DNA from: Acidobacteriaceae bacterium
GTDB lineage: Bacteria > Acidobacteriota > Terriglobia > Terriglobales > Acidobacteriaceae
Reading direction: 5' to 3'
DNA length: 39,586 bases
Assembly: GCA_003142015.1 (NCBI GenBank)
Contig: PLOI01000035.1
Span: 6,112 to 45,697 of the forward strand
Part shown: positions 16,805-23,902 of the stretch, piece by piece
Layout: each line of letters opens with the position of its first letter
Position numbering within the stretch: the stretch's first letter is position 1
Program-made: the position numbers and the translations under genes
The notes under the pieces: model-generated
Told to the model about the DNA's origin: nothing
Seen by the model: the letters and a program-made list of their open reading frames with translations, nothing else
Databases searched by the model: none

Positions 16805-16832
16805 CTTGAATTGTTCAAATTTTCCGTACAAT
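16805..16832 (+). promoter_or_regulatory. Candidate promoter of the second GntR gene
   Basis: CTTGAA/TTGAAT at 16805-16811 and TACAAT at 16827-16832 form a plausible -35/-10 pair with a 15-16-bp spacer. The -10 overlaps the upstream ATG at 16831, which argues that translation begins at 16852 instead. Confidence 0.4.
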
Positions 16833-16851
16833 GATTGGAGCATGGTCGATT

Positions 16852-17628
16852 ATGCCACGCCCGAGGCTGGATGCGCCCGATACCGACCGGACCATGCAAG
16901 TGGTCAACCACATCCGCGCCCTCTTGGAAAACGGAGCACTGCAGCCGGGCGACAGAATCCCCCCTGAACGAGTGCTTGCGCGCACACTCAAGATCAGCCG
17001 CGCCAGCCTTCGCACCGGCATTGGCTACCTCGTAGCGATGGGGGTGATGAAGGTGCGGCACGGAGTGGGAACCTTCATCAAGGATGGCCCGGCCGAATTC
17101 AGCAAGGCCTCGCTGGGCCTGATGGGCGCGCTCTACGGCTTTCAATTCTGGCAGATGTTTGAGGCTCGGTTGATTATTGAAAGCAGCCTTGCCGCTCTCG
17201 CAGCCGAACGAGGCAAGGAAGAACATTACGCGGCATTGGCCGAGGAGGTCGCCGAGATGTACGCCATAGCGGATAACCCCGCGGATTTCCTCGTGCATGA
17301 CATGCTGTTTCACCGCATCATCGCCAAGGCCTCAGGCAATCCGATTTTGGCTGCCCTCATTGAGACCATCACCACGGCGATGTATGAAAAGCGGCGCAAG
17401 ACCGTGGAACGCGCGAACTACCTGCGCGAAATGGCGGAGATGCATCGCGAGATTTACCGAGCCATCCGCGCACGCGACCCCGTTGAGGCGCGAAAGCAAA
17501 TGGAAAACCACCTGCGTACGGCCGAAAACGCTCAGAACCTGGAGTTGCCCGGCATTCATGCAAGCCGCCCAGCCCGGCCTCGCGCAAAGAAGCTCCCGGC
17601 CGTCTTGGGCAGCAGCTCAGCACAGTAA
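16852..17628 (+). CDS. GntR-family (FadR subfamily, FCD domain) regulator, paralogue of the first
   Basis: A 258-residue regulator that aligns without gaps to the protein encoded at 279-1058 over most of its length, by eye about three quarters identical. The recognition segment SRASLRTGIGYL.AMGVMKVRHGVGTF is essentially identical, so both should bind the same palindrome. The FCD metal ligands D150, H154, H198 and H220 are conserved. The start at 16852 (GGAG 11 bases upstream) is preferred over 16831. It is divergent from kdgK-gnd, with an operator about 120 bases upstream, implying autoregulation. Differences lie in the FCD half (for example around residues 135-145 and 189-200), so the two paralogues may sense different uronate intermediates. 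Confidence 0.9.
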   Translation: MPRPRLDAPDTDRTMQVVNHIRALLENGALQPGDRIPPERVLARTLKISRASLRTGIGYLVAMGVMKVRHGVGTFIKDGPAEFSKASLGLMGALYGFQFWQMFEARLIIESSLAALAAERGKEEHYAALAEEVAEMYAIADNPADFLVHDMLFHRIIAKASGNPILAALIETITTAMYEKRRKTVERANYLREMAEMHREIYRAIRARDPVEARKQMENHLRTAENAQNLELPGIHASRPARPRAKKLPAVLGSSSAQ

Positions 17629-17642
17629 CATCCGCAAAATAC

Positions 17643-17670
17643 GAAATCCCCAGCTTCTACTGGGGATTTC
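17643..17670 (+). terminator. Terminator-like hairpin after the second GntR gene
   Basis: An 11-bp perfect stem (17643-17653 with 17660-17670) and a 6-nt loop, 15 bases after the stop codon. The T-run is short. It is the last host feature before the integrated element. Confidence 0.6.
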
Positions 17671-17712
17671 TGTGCTTCCTTGGATGTCTTTGGATCTCTT
17701 GAAACAAAGTCG

Positions 17713-17759
17713 TGGTGGGCGGTCAGGGACTCGAACCCCGGACTTCCTGCTTGTAAGGC
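17713..17759 (-). repeat. attL: 47-bp duplication of the tRNA-Val 3' half
   Basis: A copy of the 3' half of the tRNA-Val gene at 26136-26182, offset by exactly 8,423 bp. It covers the CCA end, acceptor 3' strand, T-arm and anticodon arm, ending just inside the anticodon stem. Only two bases differ (17724 and 17740), and they are the two partners of one T-stem pair. Beyond 17759 the similarity stops, so this is a displaced tRNA 3' end, not a functional tRNA. Confidence 0.9.
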
Positions 17760-17777
17760 GGACTGAGGGTTTTTCTC

Positions 17778-17787
17778 TCACTGTCTG
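17778..17787 (+). repeat. Left copy of 10-bp inverted terminal pair
   Basis: TCACTGTCTG, the reverse complement of CAGACAGTGA at 26090-26099. The copies lie 18 bp and 36 bp inside attL and attR respectively. They may be arm-type integrase sites. A chance match over these short windows is unlikely but not excluded. Confidence 0.4.
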
Positions 17788-17938
17788 CCACTTGCTTTAA
17801 CTGCCGCAGAATCACGGGTTTCTGGCCGTCGCCAGCCGCCCGTGATTTCTGCCAATATCTCTTATTTTCTTTGCAGACTACCCGCAATTTCCACCGCAGT
17901 ATTCATCTGACGGGTTCCACGTTTATGCTTATTTGTCT

Positions 17939-18466
17939 ATGGAAAACTCTGCGGGTGAATGGATTGCACTAGCTGGGCTCCTAGGTACGCTTCTAGGCGT
18001 GGGTGTAACCCTGCTTGGAGTTTTCGTGATGAGGCGGACTCATACCCTCAACGTCACCAAGGCAACACCTCGAATCGGATGCTCCGTTGACGTTAGCTTT
18101 CGGCAGGACGACCCCAACACGTACTACCCCACTTTGTTCTTGACCGCGACAATCTATAACGAAGGTGAGCTTGCGGCTTCCGCTTTGCACGGTCACTGGA
18201 AACTGCTTGTTGGCGACGGTGCGCTGTATTTTGACCGCCCAATCGACCGGGATTTTCTGGGGACGTGTGAGAAGTATCTGGATTCCTATTGCATTGAGGA
18301 GAGCTGCGACTGGCATAGGGAAGACATCAGGTTCGATGTTGAGATCGAATTTGACTATCTTACACTGCCGAACGACGAAGAGCGCCACTACAGCGCCGCT
18401 TATAGCTACGATACACAAAGCCAAAAGTTGAAGCGTCATCAATCCTCTTCCCCCACATCCCATTGA
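17939..18466 (+). CDS. Small membrane-anchored protein of unknown function (element cargo)
   Basis: A 175-residue protein I do not recognise. An N-terminal hydrophobic segment (about residues 9-31, LAGLLGTLLGVGVTLLGVFV) is followed by basic residues. The remainder looks like a soluble beta-rich domain (LFLTATIYNEGELAAS) with four cysteines near the middle. The frame reaches a TTG at 17933; the ATG at 17939 is taken, though no good ribosome binding site is visible. It is the only plus-strand gene at the attL end and faces away from the replication block, the usual place for accessory or exclusion genes in integrated elements. A host-defence or superinfection role is only a guess. Confidence 0.6.
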   Translation: MENSAGEWIALAGLLGTLLGVGVTLLGVFVMRRTHTLNVTKATPRIGCSVDVSFRQDDPNTYYPTLFLTATIYNEGELAASALHGHWKLLVGDGALYFDRPIDRDFLGTCEKYLDSYCIEESCDWHREDIRFDVEIEFDYLTLPNDEERHYSAAYSYDTQSQKLKRHQSSSPTSH

Positions 18467-18528
18467 ATTCCACCCTCTGTGTTTTGCCGAAACGCCGGAG
18501 AGCGGATGCGCTGCTCTCCGGCCTCTGC

Positions 18529-18720
18529 TCACTGCTCCGCTGACAGGACCGGCCCGGTTGTGGGCGCAATCTTCGCGGTATCCACGGTTGGAATCTGCCC
18601 CTTTGAAGCGGTTGCGGGCATCAGATTGTGATTGCTTTGCGGAATGGGTTCGTTGCTCTGTGCGAAGCCCGCCGCCGTCCGCTGTCCTACTGCCTGATTG
18701 CTCTGCTCTGTGTTGCTCAT
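18529..18720 (-). CDS. Small low-complexity protein (63 aa)
   Basis: The open frame reaches back to 18921, but the ATG at 18720 with AGAAAGG about 8 bases upstream is the credible start. The product of 63 residues is rich in Asn, Gln, Ser, Thr and Ala (EQSNQAVGQRTAAGFAQSNEP), with no cysteine and no hydrophobic segment, so it is probably disordered. It is the last minus-strand gene of the element's operon. No function can be assigned. Confidence 0.5.
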   Translation of the reverse strand: MSNTEQSNQAVGQRTAAGFAQSNEPIPQSNHNLMPATASKGQIPTVDTAKIAPTTGPVLSAEQ

Positions 18721-18781
18721 TTTGGTAAACCTTTCTTTTTGTTTTGGTTGATGGTTGAATGTATCCCGATTCGTATTCGCT

Positions 18782-19144
18782 TTATGCGGATACGCGGGCT
18801 GCAAGCTGTCGAGCGATAAGCGCCGCCGCATGGTGTAGCTGCGACAGTTGCTCATCCCGGCCAAGGGAGGGCAACTTGCATCGCTGGCGTCGCGGTGCCG
18901 CCGTTCGTTGGCCCTCTTCAATCACTTCATCGAAGCCCCCAAAGCTGCCATTGTGCCGAAGATAGGGGCTGCGCAGACCGTGACCGTTGCACTGGCAGGA
19001 TGGGCAAAAATAAGTGATTCCACGCTCATCAGGCTGCGCACCGTCACGGCAAATACAGCGTGTTTTAACCTGCCTCGAATCGATTGCATCGTTGCGCTCT
19101 TCCTGGTCTCTCCGGGTAGCCTTCAGCGTTTGAAAAACGTCCAT
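18782..19144 (-). CDS. Small putative zinc-binding protein (120 aa)
   Basis: An ATG at 19144 with AAAGGA a few bases upstream. Residues 1-25 are charged and helical (MDVFQTLKATRRDQEERNDA). The middle carries a cysteine cluster, CIC then CPSCQCNGHG, which resembles a zinc ribbon or a half DnaJ-type zinc finger. A helical C-terminus follows. It belongs to the minus-strand run of the element, 117 bases downstream of the coiled-coil gene. A nucleic-acid-binding role is possible. I do not recognise the family. Confidence 0.55.
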   Translation of the reverse strand: MDVFQTLKATRRDQEERNDAIDSRQVKTRCICRDGAQPDERGITYFCPSCQCNGHGLRSPYLRHNGSFGGFDEVIEEGQRTAAPRRQRCKLPSLGRDEQLSQLHHAAALIARQLAARVSA

Positions 19145-19261
19145 TCGTTCCTTTCCGAAAAATGCGGGGGGAGCAGGTTAACTCCCCCCCGTCGGGCAAG
19201 CAGTGGAACCGGAGAAACATTCCACCTGGCGGGAATAGGAGTACCCGCCCGCCCAAAATCA

Positions 19262-20002
19262 TCAATGCGAGTCTGCCGGCCCGTGTGTAGCAGCTACGCG
19301 GGTATCGGAGCGCAGAGAATTGTCACTCGTAAATTCCAGCGTCCTGCCGTTCAAGATCGGGGTAAACGGCGACGTGAGTTCTGAGGGTGCGGGCTGCATG
19401 GTCGCCAATTTCTGGCGACACTCGACAACCCGCGAGCGTGCGCGGCCTTCGACCCAGCTCAAATCCTCAAGCGCCTTTGTCGCCGCACGTCTCTCACCTT
19501 GCAAGATGGACAGATTCCCGAAAACCTTGCTGTGCTCGCTCTCCGCCTCGCGTTGCTCTTGCATAAATGTTTCAAGATCGGCCTGCCACACTTCAAAAGA
19601 CTTGTCACCATAGCGTTGCGTGGTGCCGAAATTCTGTTGCATCTTCTCTGGCGTGTTCCGCCGGTGCATGTCTAGCTGTGACGCCGCGCCAGCCTTGCGA
19701 TTGCTGGCTTGCAGTGCTAGGCGCGTCTGTTCTTCCACTTCCCTGTTTTTGGCGTCAAGAGTGGCCTGGGCCTCGACGCATCGGGCATACAGGGCGCCGT
19801 GGGTGGCCTCAGCTTGCGCCAGTTCCGCCGCTGCCAAGGCCCGCTCTTTGTCGGTCAGCAATGCTTTGTCTGCTTCAATCTCTGCGCGCAATGCGCTCAC
19901 ATCGACGGGCGCGGGCTGTGCGGGTTCTGGTGCTGTCGTAGCGTCCGGTTGCGTGGTTCCATCCGGTGACTGCGCATCCTGGGTGATGGTTTCCTCGTCC
20001 AT
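19262..20002 (-). CDS. Coiled-coil protein of the element (246 aa)
   Basis: An acidic, Thr/Gln/Pro-rich N-terminus (about 1-35) is followed by a long helical region with heptad-like spacing from about residue 38 to 205 (LRAEIEADKALLTDKERALAAAELAQ...), broken by a short linker near residue 115. No cysteine motif or membrane segment is visible. AGAGG lies about 9 bases before the ATG. It begins 3 bases after the preceding gene's stop, so it is translationally linked to the overlapping run. The architecture recalls phage scaffold or tape-like helper proteins, but similarity to a specific family cannot be claimed. Confidence 0.6.
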   Translation of the reverse strand: MDEETITQDAQSPDGTTQPDATTAPEPAQPAPVDVSALRAEIEADKALLTDKERALAAAELAQAEATHGALYARCVEAQATLDAKNREVEEQTRLALQASNRKAGAASQLDMHRRNTPEKMQQNFGTTQRYGDKSFEVWQADLETFMQEQREAESEHSKVFGNLSILQGERRAATKALEDLSWVEGRARSRVVECRQKLATMQPAPSELTSPFTPILNGRTLEFTSDNSLRSDTRVAATHGPADSH

Positions 20003-20005
20003 GAT

Positions 20006-20272
20006 TCAATCCTCTCTTTGATTTGGTTGTGGTGCGGAATTATCGTGCAATAGCTCCCATGCAAGAAAGAGCAAGGGACCAGCCCCATCGGGCAGCGAGT
20101 CCATCCCGGCCAGCCGATCAAGTTCGCTGTCCAGCACATTCACGCGGTATGACTGCCCCAGTGAACGGCAATGTTCGCGGCTCATGGCTCCCAAAACAAG
20201 CCCAAGTTCATCGGCTGTAAGGGTTCGCCGTTCGAGATCCAAAATGCGTTTTTCAAGGTCTGCGAGTCTCAT
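20006..20272 (-). CDS. Small protein of the element, heptad-like N-terminus (88 aa)
   Basis: Starts at 20272 with AGGA about 11 bases upstream and overlaps the stop of the preceding HTH gene by 4 bp (ATGA). The N-terminus (MRLADLEKRILDLERRTLTADELGLVLGAM) is a short leucine-heptad helix. The rest is a compact helical domain. No known family is recognised. The 4-bp overlap indicates coupling to the terminase-like HTH protein and perhaps a joint function. Confidence 0.6.
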   Translation of the reverse strand: MRLADLEKRILDLERRTLTADELGLVLGAMSREHCRSLGQSYRVNVLDSELDRLAGMDSLPDGAGPLLFLAWELLHDNSAPQPNQRED

Positions 20273-20640
20273 GGTTTTCTATTCCTTTCGAGTTGCGAGA
20301 GTCTTACTTCGAGATTTTCCGCTGTGTTGGCGTCCAGGGCCAATTGAATGATTGCCCTTGCCGCGTTCGCCCTTGCGCTTGCCGGCGCTTCTGCATCCCC
20401 GGCAACCGTGGCCAGCACGTCAACAGCTTTTGCGGACTCGAAGCGCAGTTTTCCGGTAGCCGCCGCGAGCAGATCAGACTTTGCCCTTTGGTACGCTTCC
20501 GAGAATGCGGATTCGGCCAGCCAGCGCAAAAGCGTGCGCTCTGATACTCCGCATTGAGCGGCGGCCTCTCCAATCGTGGCCGTGGTCAACAGGGCTTGTA
20601 TCGCCTGCTCATGTTTCCGTTTTTGTCCGGTCTGCGTCAC
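20269..20640 (-). CDS. HTH protein, terminase-small-subunit-like
   Basis: A 123-residue protein starting with GTG at 20640, which overlaps the upstream stop by 4 bp (GTGA). Residues about 10-55 form a homeodomain-like helix-turn-helix (ATIGEAAAQCGVSERTLLRWLAE), followed by SEAYQRAKSDLL and a helical C-terminus with an Ala-rich region (ASARANAARAIIQLALD). This layout is common in phage terminase small subunits and phBC6A51-like DNA-binding proteins. A lone terminase small subunit in a capsid-less element would fit a satellite that redirects a helper's packaging. That role is inference. Confidence 0.65.
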   Translation of the reverse strand: MTQTGQKRKHEQAIQALLTTATIGEAAAQCGVSERTLLRWLAESAFSEAYQRAKSDLLAAATGKLRFESAKAVDVLATVAGDAEAPASARANAARAIIQLALDANTAENLEVRLSQLERNRKP

Positions 20641-20873
20641 TTGCTGGCACCTCGTGGCGTTCCTGGCGTCTTTCCGGCCAGCATCAGCGCCTCTACATCA
20701 ACCAGTTGCGAGAAATGCTGAGACCAGTACACCCGCGCTTGGCCGCCATGCAGCGAGATAATCGTTCCCTCAACCTCTGGCGAGTCGATGCGGGTTACGC
20801 GATTGCCAACTTTAGACTTGAAATTCTGCTTGATAAGCAGCAATTCAGAGGTATTTTCATGGTTTGTTTTCAT
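20637..20873 (-). CDS. Small KOW/SH3-like protein (78 aa), copy 2
   Basis: Overlaps both neighbours by 4 bp. The central part (GNRVTRIDSPEVEGTIISLHGGQARVYW) has the alternating pattern of a small SH3/KOW-like beta barrel: G-x-x-V, a G-T-I/V strand, then A-x-V-x-W. It can be aligned by eye with the next gene upstream (20870-21109), suggesting tandem duplication. KOW-like folds often bind nucleic acid or ribosomal partners. Function unknown. Confidence 0.6.
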   Translation of the reverse strand: MKTNHENTSELLLIKQNFKSKVGNRVTRIDSPEVEGTIISLHGGQARVYWSQHFSQLVDVEALMLAGKTPGTPRGASK

Positions 20874-21109
20874 TGACCTAACTCCATGACCTGTGAAAAT
20901 TGCGGGGACTTTTCAGGGGACTCCGGGCCATTTTGAAGGGTTAGAGGGTTTCCGTTTTCCGCTTCCATCAAACTTTCTGGACTGTGCCGCGCCAGATAAT
21001 CCAGGTCATGCCAAAGCACCACGGCGCGGTTTCGTTCGATGCGTACCACGGTCCCCGGCTGGCCGTATGCACATCCCCGCAAATAGACCTTGCTTCCAAC
21101 CGCAATCAT
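20870..21109 (-). CDS. Small KOW/SH3-like protein (79 aa), copy 1
   Basis: A 79-residue protein. Residues 4-50 (VGSKVYLRGCAYGQPGTVVRIERNRAVVLWHDLDYLARHSPESLM) follow the KOW/SH3-like pattern and resemble the downstream neighbour. The C-terminal tail is polar and probably flexible. It overlaps the genes on both sides by 4 bp (ATGA), so all are made by translational coupling. Role unknown. Confidence 0.6.
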   Translation of the reverse strand: MIAVGSKVYLRGCAYGQPGTVVRIERNRAVVLWHDLDYLARHSPESLMEAENGNPLTLQNGPESPEKSPQFSQVMELGQ

Positions 21110-21612
21110 GGACGCCGCCTTCCGGTATTGCGCCGCTGCCCCGTCGTGGCCCGCTCTGGCGGCCTGCTGCCCTCTGGCGCGGCCTGAAAGTGTAAGACAG
21201 CATCCAGGTCCACTTTGAGCACTAGACCGGCAACCAGACCGGCACTCCCAACCTGAAAGTCCTCTGCCTGTAGCGCCGCTACAAAGGCCGCTCTTGACTC
21301 AGGGACAGGCCGCCCGTGGTCAGCACACCAGCGGGCAAGGGAAAGGTACAGCGCACCCACTCCGCCAAAGCAGCGGTCACGGAAAGTGCATTGCTCCAAG
21401 AGCCAAAGCCCCCAGCCCTCATCTATCGGGCTTTCCTCTGGCGTAGCAGCTCGGCTTTGGAGCAAATCGAGAATTTGTTGCTTGTACTGGCGCAACTCTG
21501 CCACAAATGTCACAGCGGGATCACCCGGACGGACCACCAGCTCTTCGCCCTCGACCGTGAATCGTCCGCCCCCCGCTTCGATCCGCTCAATCAATTCCGC
21601 CGCAGCGTTCAT
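21106..21612 (-). CDS. TubC_N-like / D5-primase winged-helix-like protein (168 aa)
   Basis: Residues 1-53 (AELIERIEAGGGRFTVEGEELVVRP...LRQYKQQILDLL) look like a TubC_N-type helix-hairpin docking domain. Residues about 65-125 (WLLEQCTFRDRCFGGVGALYLSLARWCADHGRPVP...FVAAL) resemble the winged-helix tail found at the C-terminus of phage/plasmid D5- and P4-type primases. It sits directly downstream of the prim-pol/AAA gene with a 4-bp overlap. It may therefore be a detached DNA-binding tail of the replication protein, docking onto it through the N-terminal domain. Both domain assignments are by pattern only. Confidence 0.6.
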   Translation of the reverse strand: MNAAAELIERIEAGGGRFTVEGEELVVRPGDPAVTFVAELRQYKQQILDLLQSRAATPEESPIDEGWGLWLLEQCTFRDRCFGGVGALYLSLARWCADHGRPVPESRAAFVAALQAEDFQVGSAGLVAGLVLKVDLDAVLHFQAAPEGSRPPERATTGQRRNTGRRRP

Positions 21613-23528
21613 ACGCGAACCTCCACTAAATTGCTTGTACCCGGCTTTTCAGAATTCAAAGGCAAACCCGTTTTGGCGGGAACAAGCATTTCTTCAATGT
21701 TTGTTCCCGCTTCGGGATCATTTGAATTGCTTGTTCCCTTGTTCCCGTTATAGTTACGGATAGAGGGAACAACCTTTTTTTCTTCCCGGTTTGGCTCTTC
21801 GGACACACCCTCAAAAAGTTTCTTGTTCCCGTTTTTTTCTATAAGGGCGGGAACAGGGGAACAACCTTTCTGGTATTTGTACGGATCACCCCGTTTTCCG
21901 CTCCCGGAACGGGCAATCTTTCCCTGGCCGGTCAGCTCCCGAAGCGCCTTGCGCTTGATAGTGGTTTTGCCCTCGATAGCGTCGTCAATTTCCGGCTCGC
22001 TCAGGGACTTGTCAACCAAGGCCGCCAGAATTGCAACCCCCACGTTTGCCACTTCAACACACTCCCGGCTTCCACCCAAGGAAAGACGTTTTGTTGCCGC
22101 GTCGAAATGTAAAACGGTTTCCAACAAGTCCGGGCCGATTCTTTGGACGCTGCAAATGGTGCGGTACGATTCACAGCGCCGCATAACCATTAACGAAGTA
22201 ACAGCGCCCGCCAATGCCGTGCTGCCAATCGGCGCGTCGATAGACTCGGCCTTCGCCGCCTTGCTCGAATGGTGGAGACAGAGAATGTGTGCCCCTGTTT
22301 GCCGCGCAACGTCGATCAGCGGTCCGAGTGCCGCATAGGTTTCGGCGTAGGAGTTCCCGTCTTGGATGCGAACCAGGCGAAATAGTGGATCGACTACCAG
22401 CAGGACGGGTTTCTTATCTTGAAGGATCGACAACACGTCCATGACCGCTGCGGAATCGCCTATTTGAATATCCTCGGACCCGTCCGCACCCATTGCGCGA
22501 AAGTCAGCCGCCACATCCTCAGCCCGTTCCTCTAAGGCAAGATACAAAACCGCGCCCTGCTTGACGGGCCAGCCAAGGAAACTCTCTCCCCTGGCTACGG
22601 CCAAGGAAAGGTTACGCGCAAAGGTAGACTTTCCACATTTTGGCTTGGAGGCGATAATTGAAACGCTCCCCGCAACTAGACGCCCCGCCAGTAAATAATC
22701 CACCGGAATTATGGGCCGCGAAAGTAACTCGCCAAGTGCAACTAGCTTGAGACCGTTCACCGCTTGCGCCGCGCTCTCACCGGACGGATACCGCTTTGCA
22801 ATGTCCGCCGCAATGCCGCGCACCTTTGCCTCTGGCAAGGGCGGGCTGCAACGTGCCAGATTCTCCGCAATCAAGGCCGCTTCGATGGTTGCCGGGTCTG
22901 CTCCCCGCCGTAGAAGGGTTCCGGCAAGGCTCACCAGCCGGTTTGTACGCCCGCCCTTCCCCACGGCCTCGCCGCTTGCCTGTGCTACGGGCTGGGCGGG
23001 CCTTTGGTGGTGGAGGTCTATCAGCCATTGCGGAACATCGGCCAGTGGAACGGCCTCATTTTCACAGGTGTATCGGTGCCCGCTCGGATGGAAGCTGGGC
23101 GGAATCAAAATGTAACCGCGATCCCCGCGCTCATCCAAGCCCGCGCCTAACTTGCCCGCGCTGATAGTGAAGACGAATCCGGACGGCCATTTGAAGAGCT
23201 GGTGTTGGCCGCGTGAGGTTTTGTGTATGCGGGTTTCTGGCAGGTTCCAACCGCGCCGCGCCCATGCCTCCACGCTTGCCTTGCCGTCTGGCCCGTCAAT
23301 GTCGAGTACGTACACCCCGGAATCAGGCCCGCAAGCCAAAGCCCAGTTTGCGCCCGGAAACTCACGCTCCCATTCCTCAAGGCAGTCAGTATCACAACTC
23401 GCCTTGACAGGCCAATCGGGCAACAATGGCGGGGCTTTCTGTCCGGCCTTAACCGGAAACAGACGCCAACCCCGGCCAGCGGCGGCGATCACTTCCGGCG
23501 GGAGTATGGACACTGCGGCGGGAGTCAT
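21609..23528 (-). CDS. Prim-pol (AEP) / AAA replicative primase-helicase
   Basis: A 639-residue protein from the ATG at 23528 (AGAGG 8 bases upstream). The frame stays open to 23738, but that extension overlaps the HTH gene and is not credible. Residues about 10-180 form a bifunctional primase-polymerase (archaeo-eukaryotic primase) domain: GWRLFPVKAGQKAPP, catalytic VLDIDG (D76, D78), and GHRYTC. Residues about 265-500 form a RecA-like AAA ATPase of RepA type with Walker A SKPKCGKS (294-301) and Walker B LLVVDP (D380). A winged-helix-like region and a charged, low-complexity tail (about 560-639) complete it. It probably initiates replication of the excised element. It leads the overlapping operon. 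Confidence 0.85.
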   Translation of the reverse strand: MTPAAVSILPPEVIAAAGRGWRLFPVKAGQKAPPLLPDWPVKASCDTDCLEEWEREFPGANWALACGPDSGVYVLDIDGPDGKASVEAWARRGWNLPETRIHKTSRGQHQLFKWPSGFVFTISAGKLGAGLDERGDRGYILIPPSFHPSGHRYTCENEAVPLADVPQWLIDLHHQRPAQPVAQASGEAVGKGGRTNRLVSLAGTLLRRGADPATIEAALIAENLARCSPPLPEAKVRGIAADIAKRYPSGESAAQAVNGLKLVALGELLSRPIIPVDYLLAGRLVAGSVSIIASKPKCGKSTFARNLSLAVARGESFLGWPVKQGAVLYLALEERAEDVAADFRAMGADGSEDIQIGDSAAVMDVLSILQDKKPVLLVVDPLFRLVRIQDGNSYAETYAALGPLIDVARQTGAHILCLHHSSKAAKAESIDAPIGSTALAGAVTSLMVMRRCESYRTICSVQRIGPDLLETVLHFDAATKRLSLGGSRECVEVANVGVAILAALVDKSLSEPEIDDAIEGKTTIKRKALRELTGQGKIARSGSGKRGDPYKYQKGCSPVPALIEKNGNKKLFEGVSEEPNREEKKVVPSIRNYNGNKGTSNSNDPEAGTNIEEMLVPAKTGLPLNSEKPGTSNLVEVRV

Positions 23529-23640
23529 CGCGTGCACCTCTGCGTGGGAAGCGGATAGGCACAGGTGGGCAATCCGCACAATGTAAACGGATTGCCCGTT
23601 TGGGGCGCGCCGGATGCGGGGGAAACTGCGGGTAGCCGGG

Positions 23641-23829
23641 TCACTGGACCTCCAATGCCGGGACGGCAGACCCTTCGATGAGCCGGGAAATGACCTCCTC
23701 TTTGAACCTGATATTTCGGCCCAACTTGATGTAGTCAATTTCGCGCCGCCAGACTTTTTGCCGGATCGTTGCGGGCTTCCATCCCGTTACCCTTGCAACT
23801 TCGTCCACAGTCAGCAATCGAGTCATCAT
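23641..23829 (-). CDS. Excisionase-like HTH protein (62 aa)
   Basis: A small winged-helix protein of the HTH_17/excisionase type: LLTVDEVARVTGWKPATIRQKVWRREIDYIKLGRNIRFKEEVISRLI. The frame opens further upstream, but the double ATG at 23829/23826 preceded by AAGGGAA is the credible start. Such proteins bind att arms to direct excision or act as element repressors. It is divergent from the zinc-finger gene across a short promoter region containing GTCTTGA direct repeats, and lies 112 bases before the primase gene. Confidence 0.75.
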   Translation of the reverse strand: MMTRLLTVDEVARVTGWKPATIRQKVWRREIDYIKLGRNIRFKEEVISRLIEGSAVPALEVQ

Positions 23830-23840
23830 TGCTTCCCTTC

Positions 23841-23883
23841 GTCTTGAATTGTCTTGACAGTATACTAAGGAATTTGATATATA
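23841..23883 (+). promoter_or_regulatory. Divergent control region of the element
   Basis: TTGACA (23854-23859) and TATATA (23878-23883), 18-bp spacer, form a strong rightward promoter for the zinc-finger-smallprotein-integrase operon. GTCTTGA occurs twice exactly 10 bp apart (23841-23847 and 23851-23857), the second overlapping the -35. This could be a binding site for the adjacent HTH protein, giving a switch between integration and replication. Confidence 0.6.
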
Positions 23884-23902
23884 AAGTACAAAAGGTATGT
23901 CA

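Noticed and set aside
17713-17759. A second tRNA-Val gene
   Set aside because: Only the 3' half is present; beyond 17759 there is no D-arm or 5' acceptor strand. It is an attachment-site duplication.
23529-23738. 70-residue upstream extension of the primase-helicase frame
   Set aside because: It overlaps the HTH gene in another frame and the extension has no domain; ATG 23528 has a good ribosome binding site.
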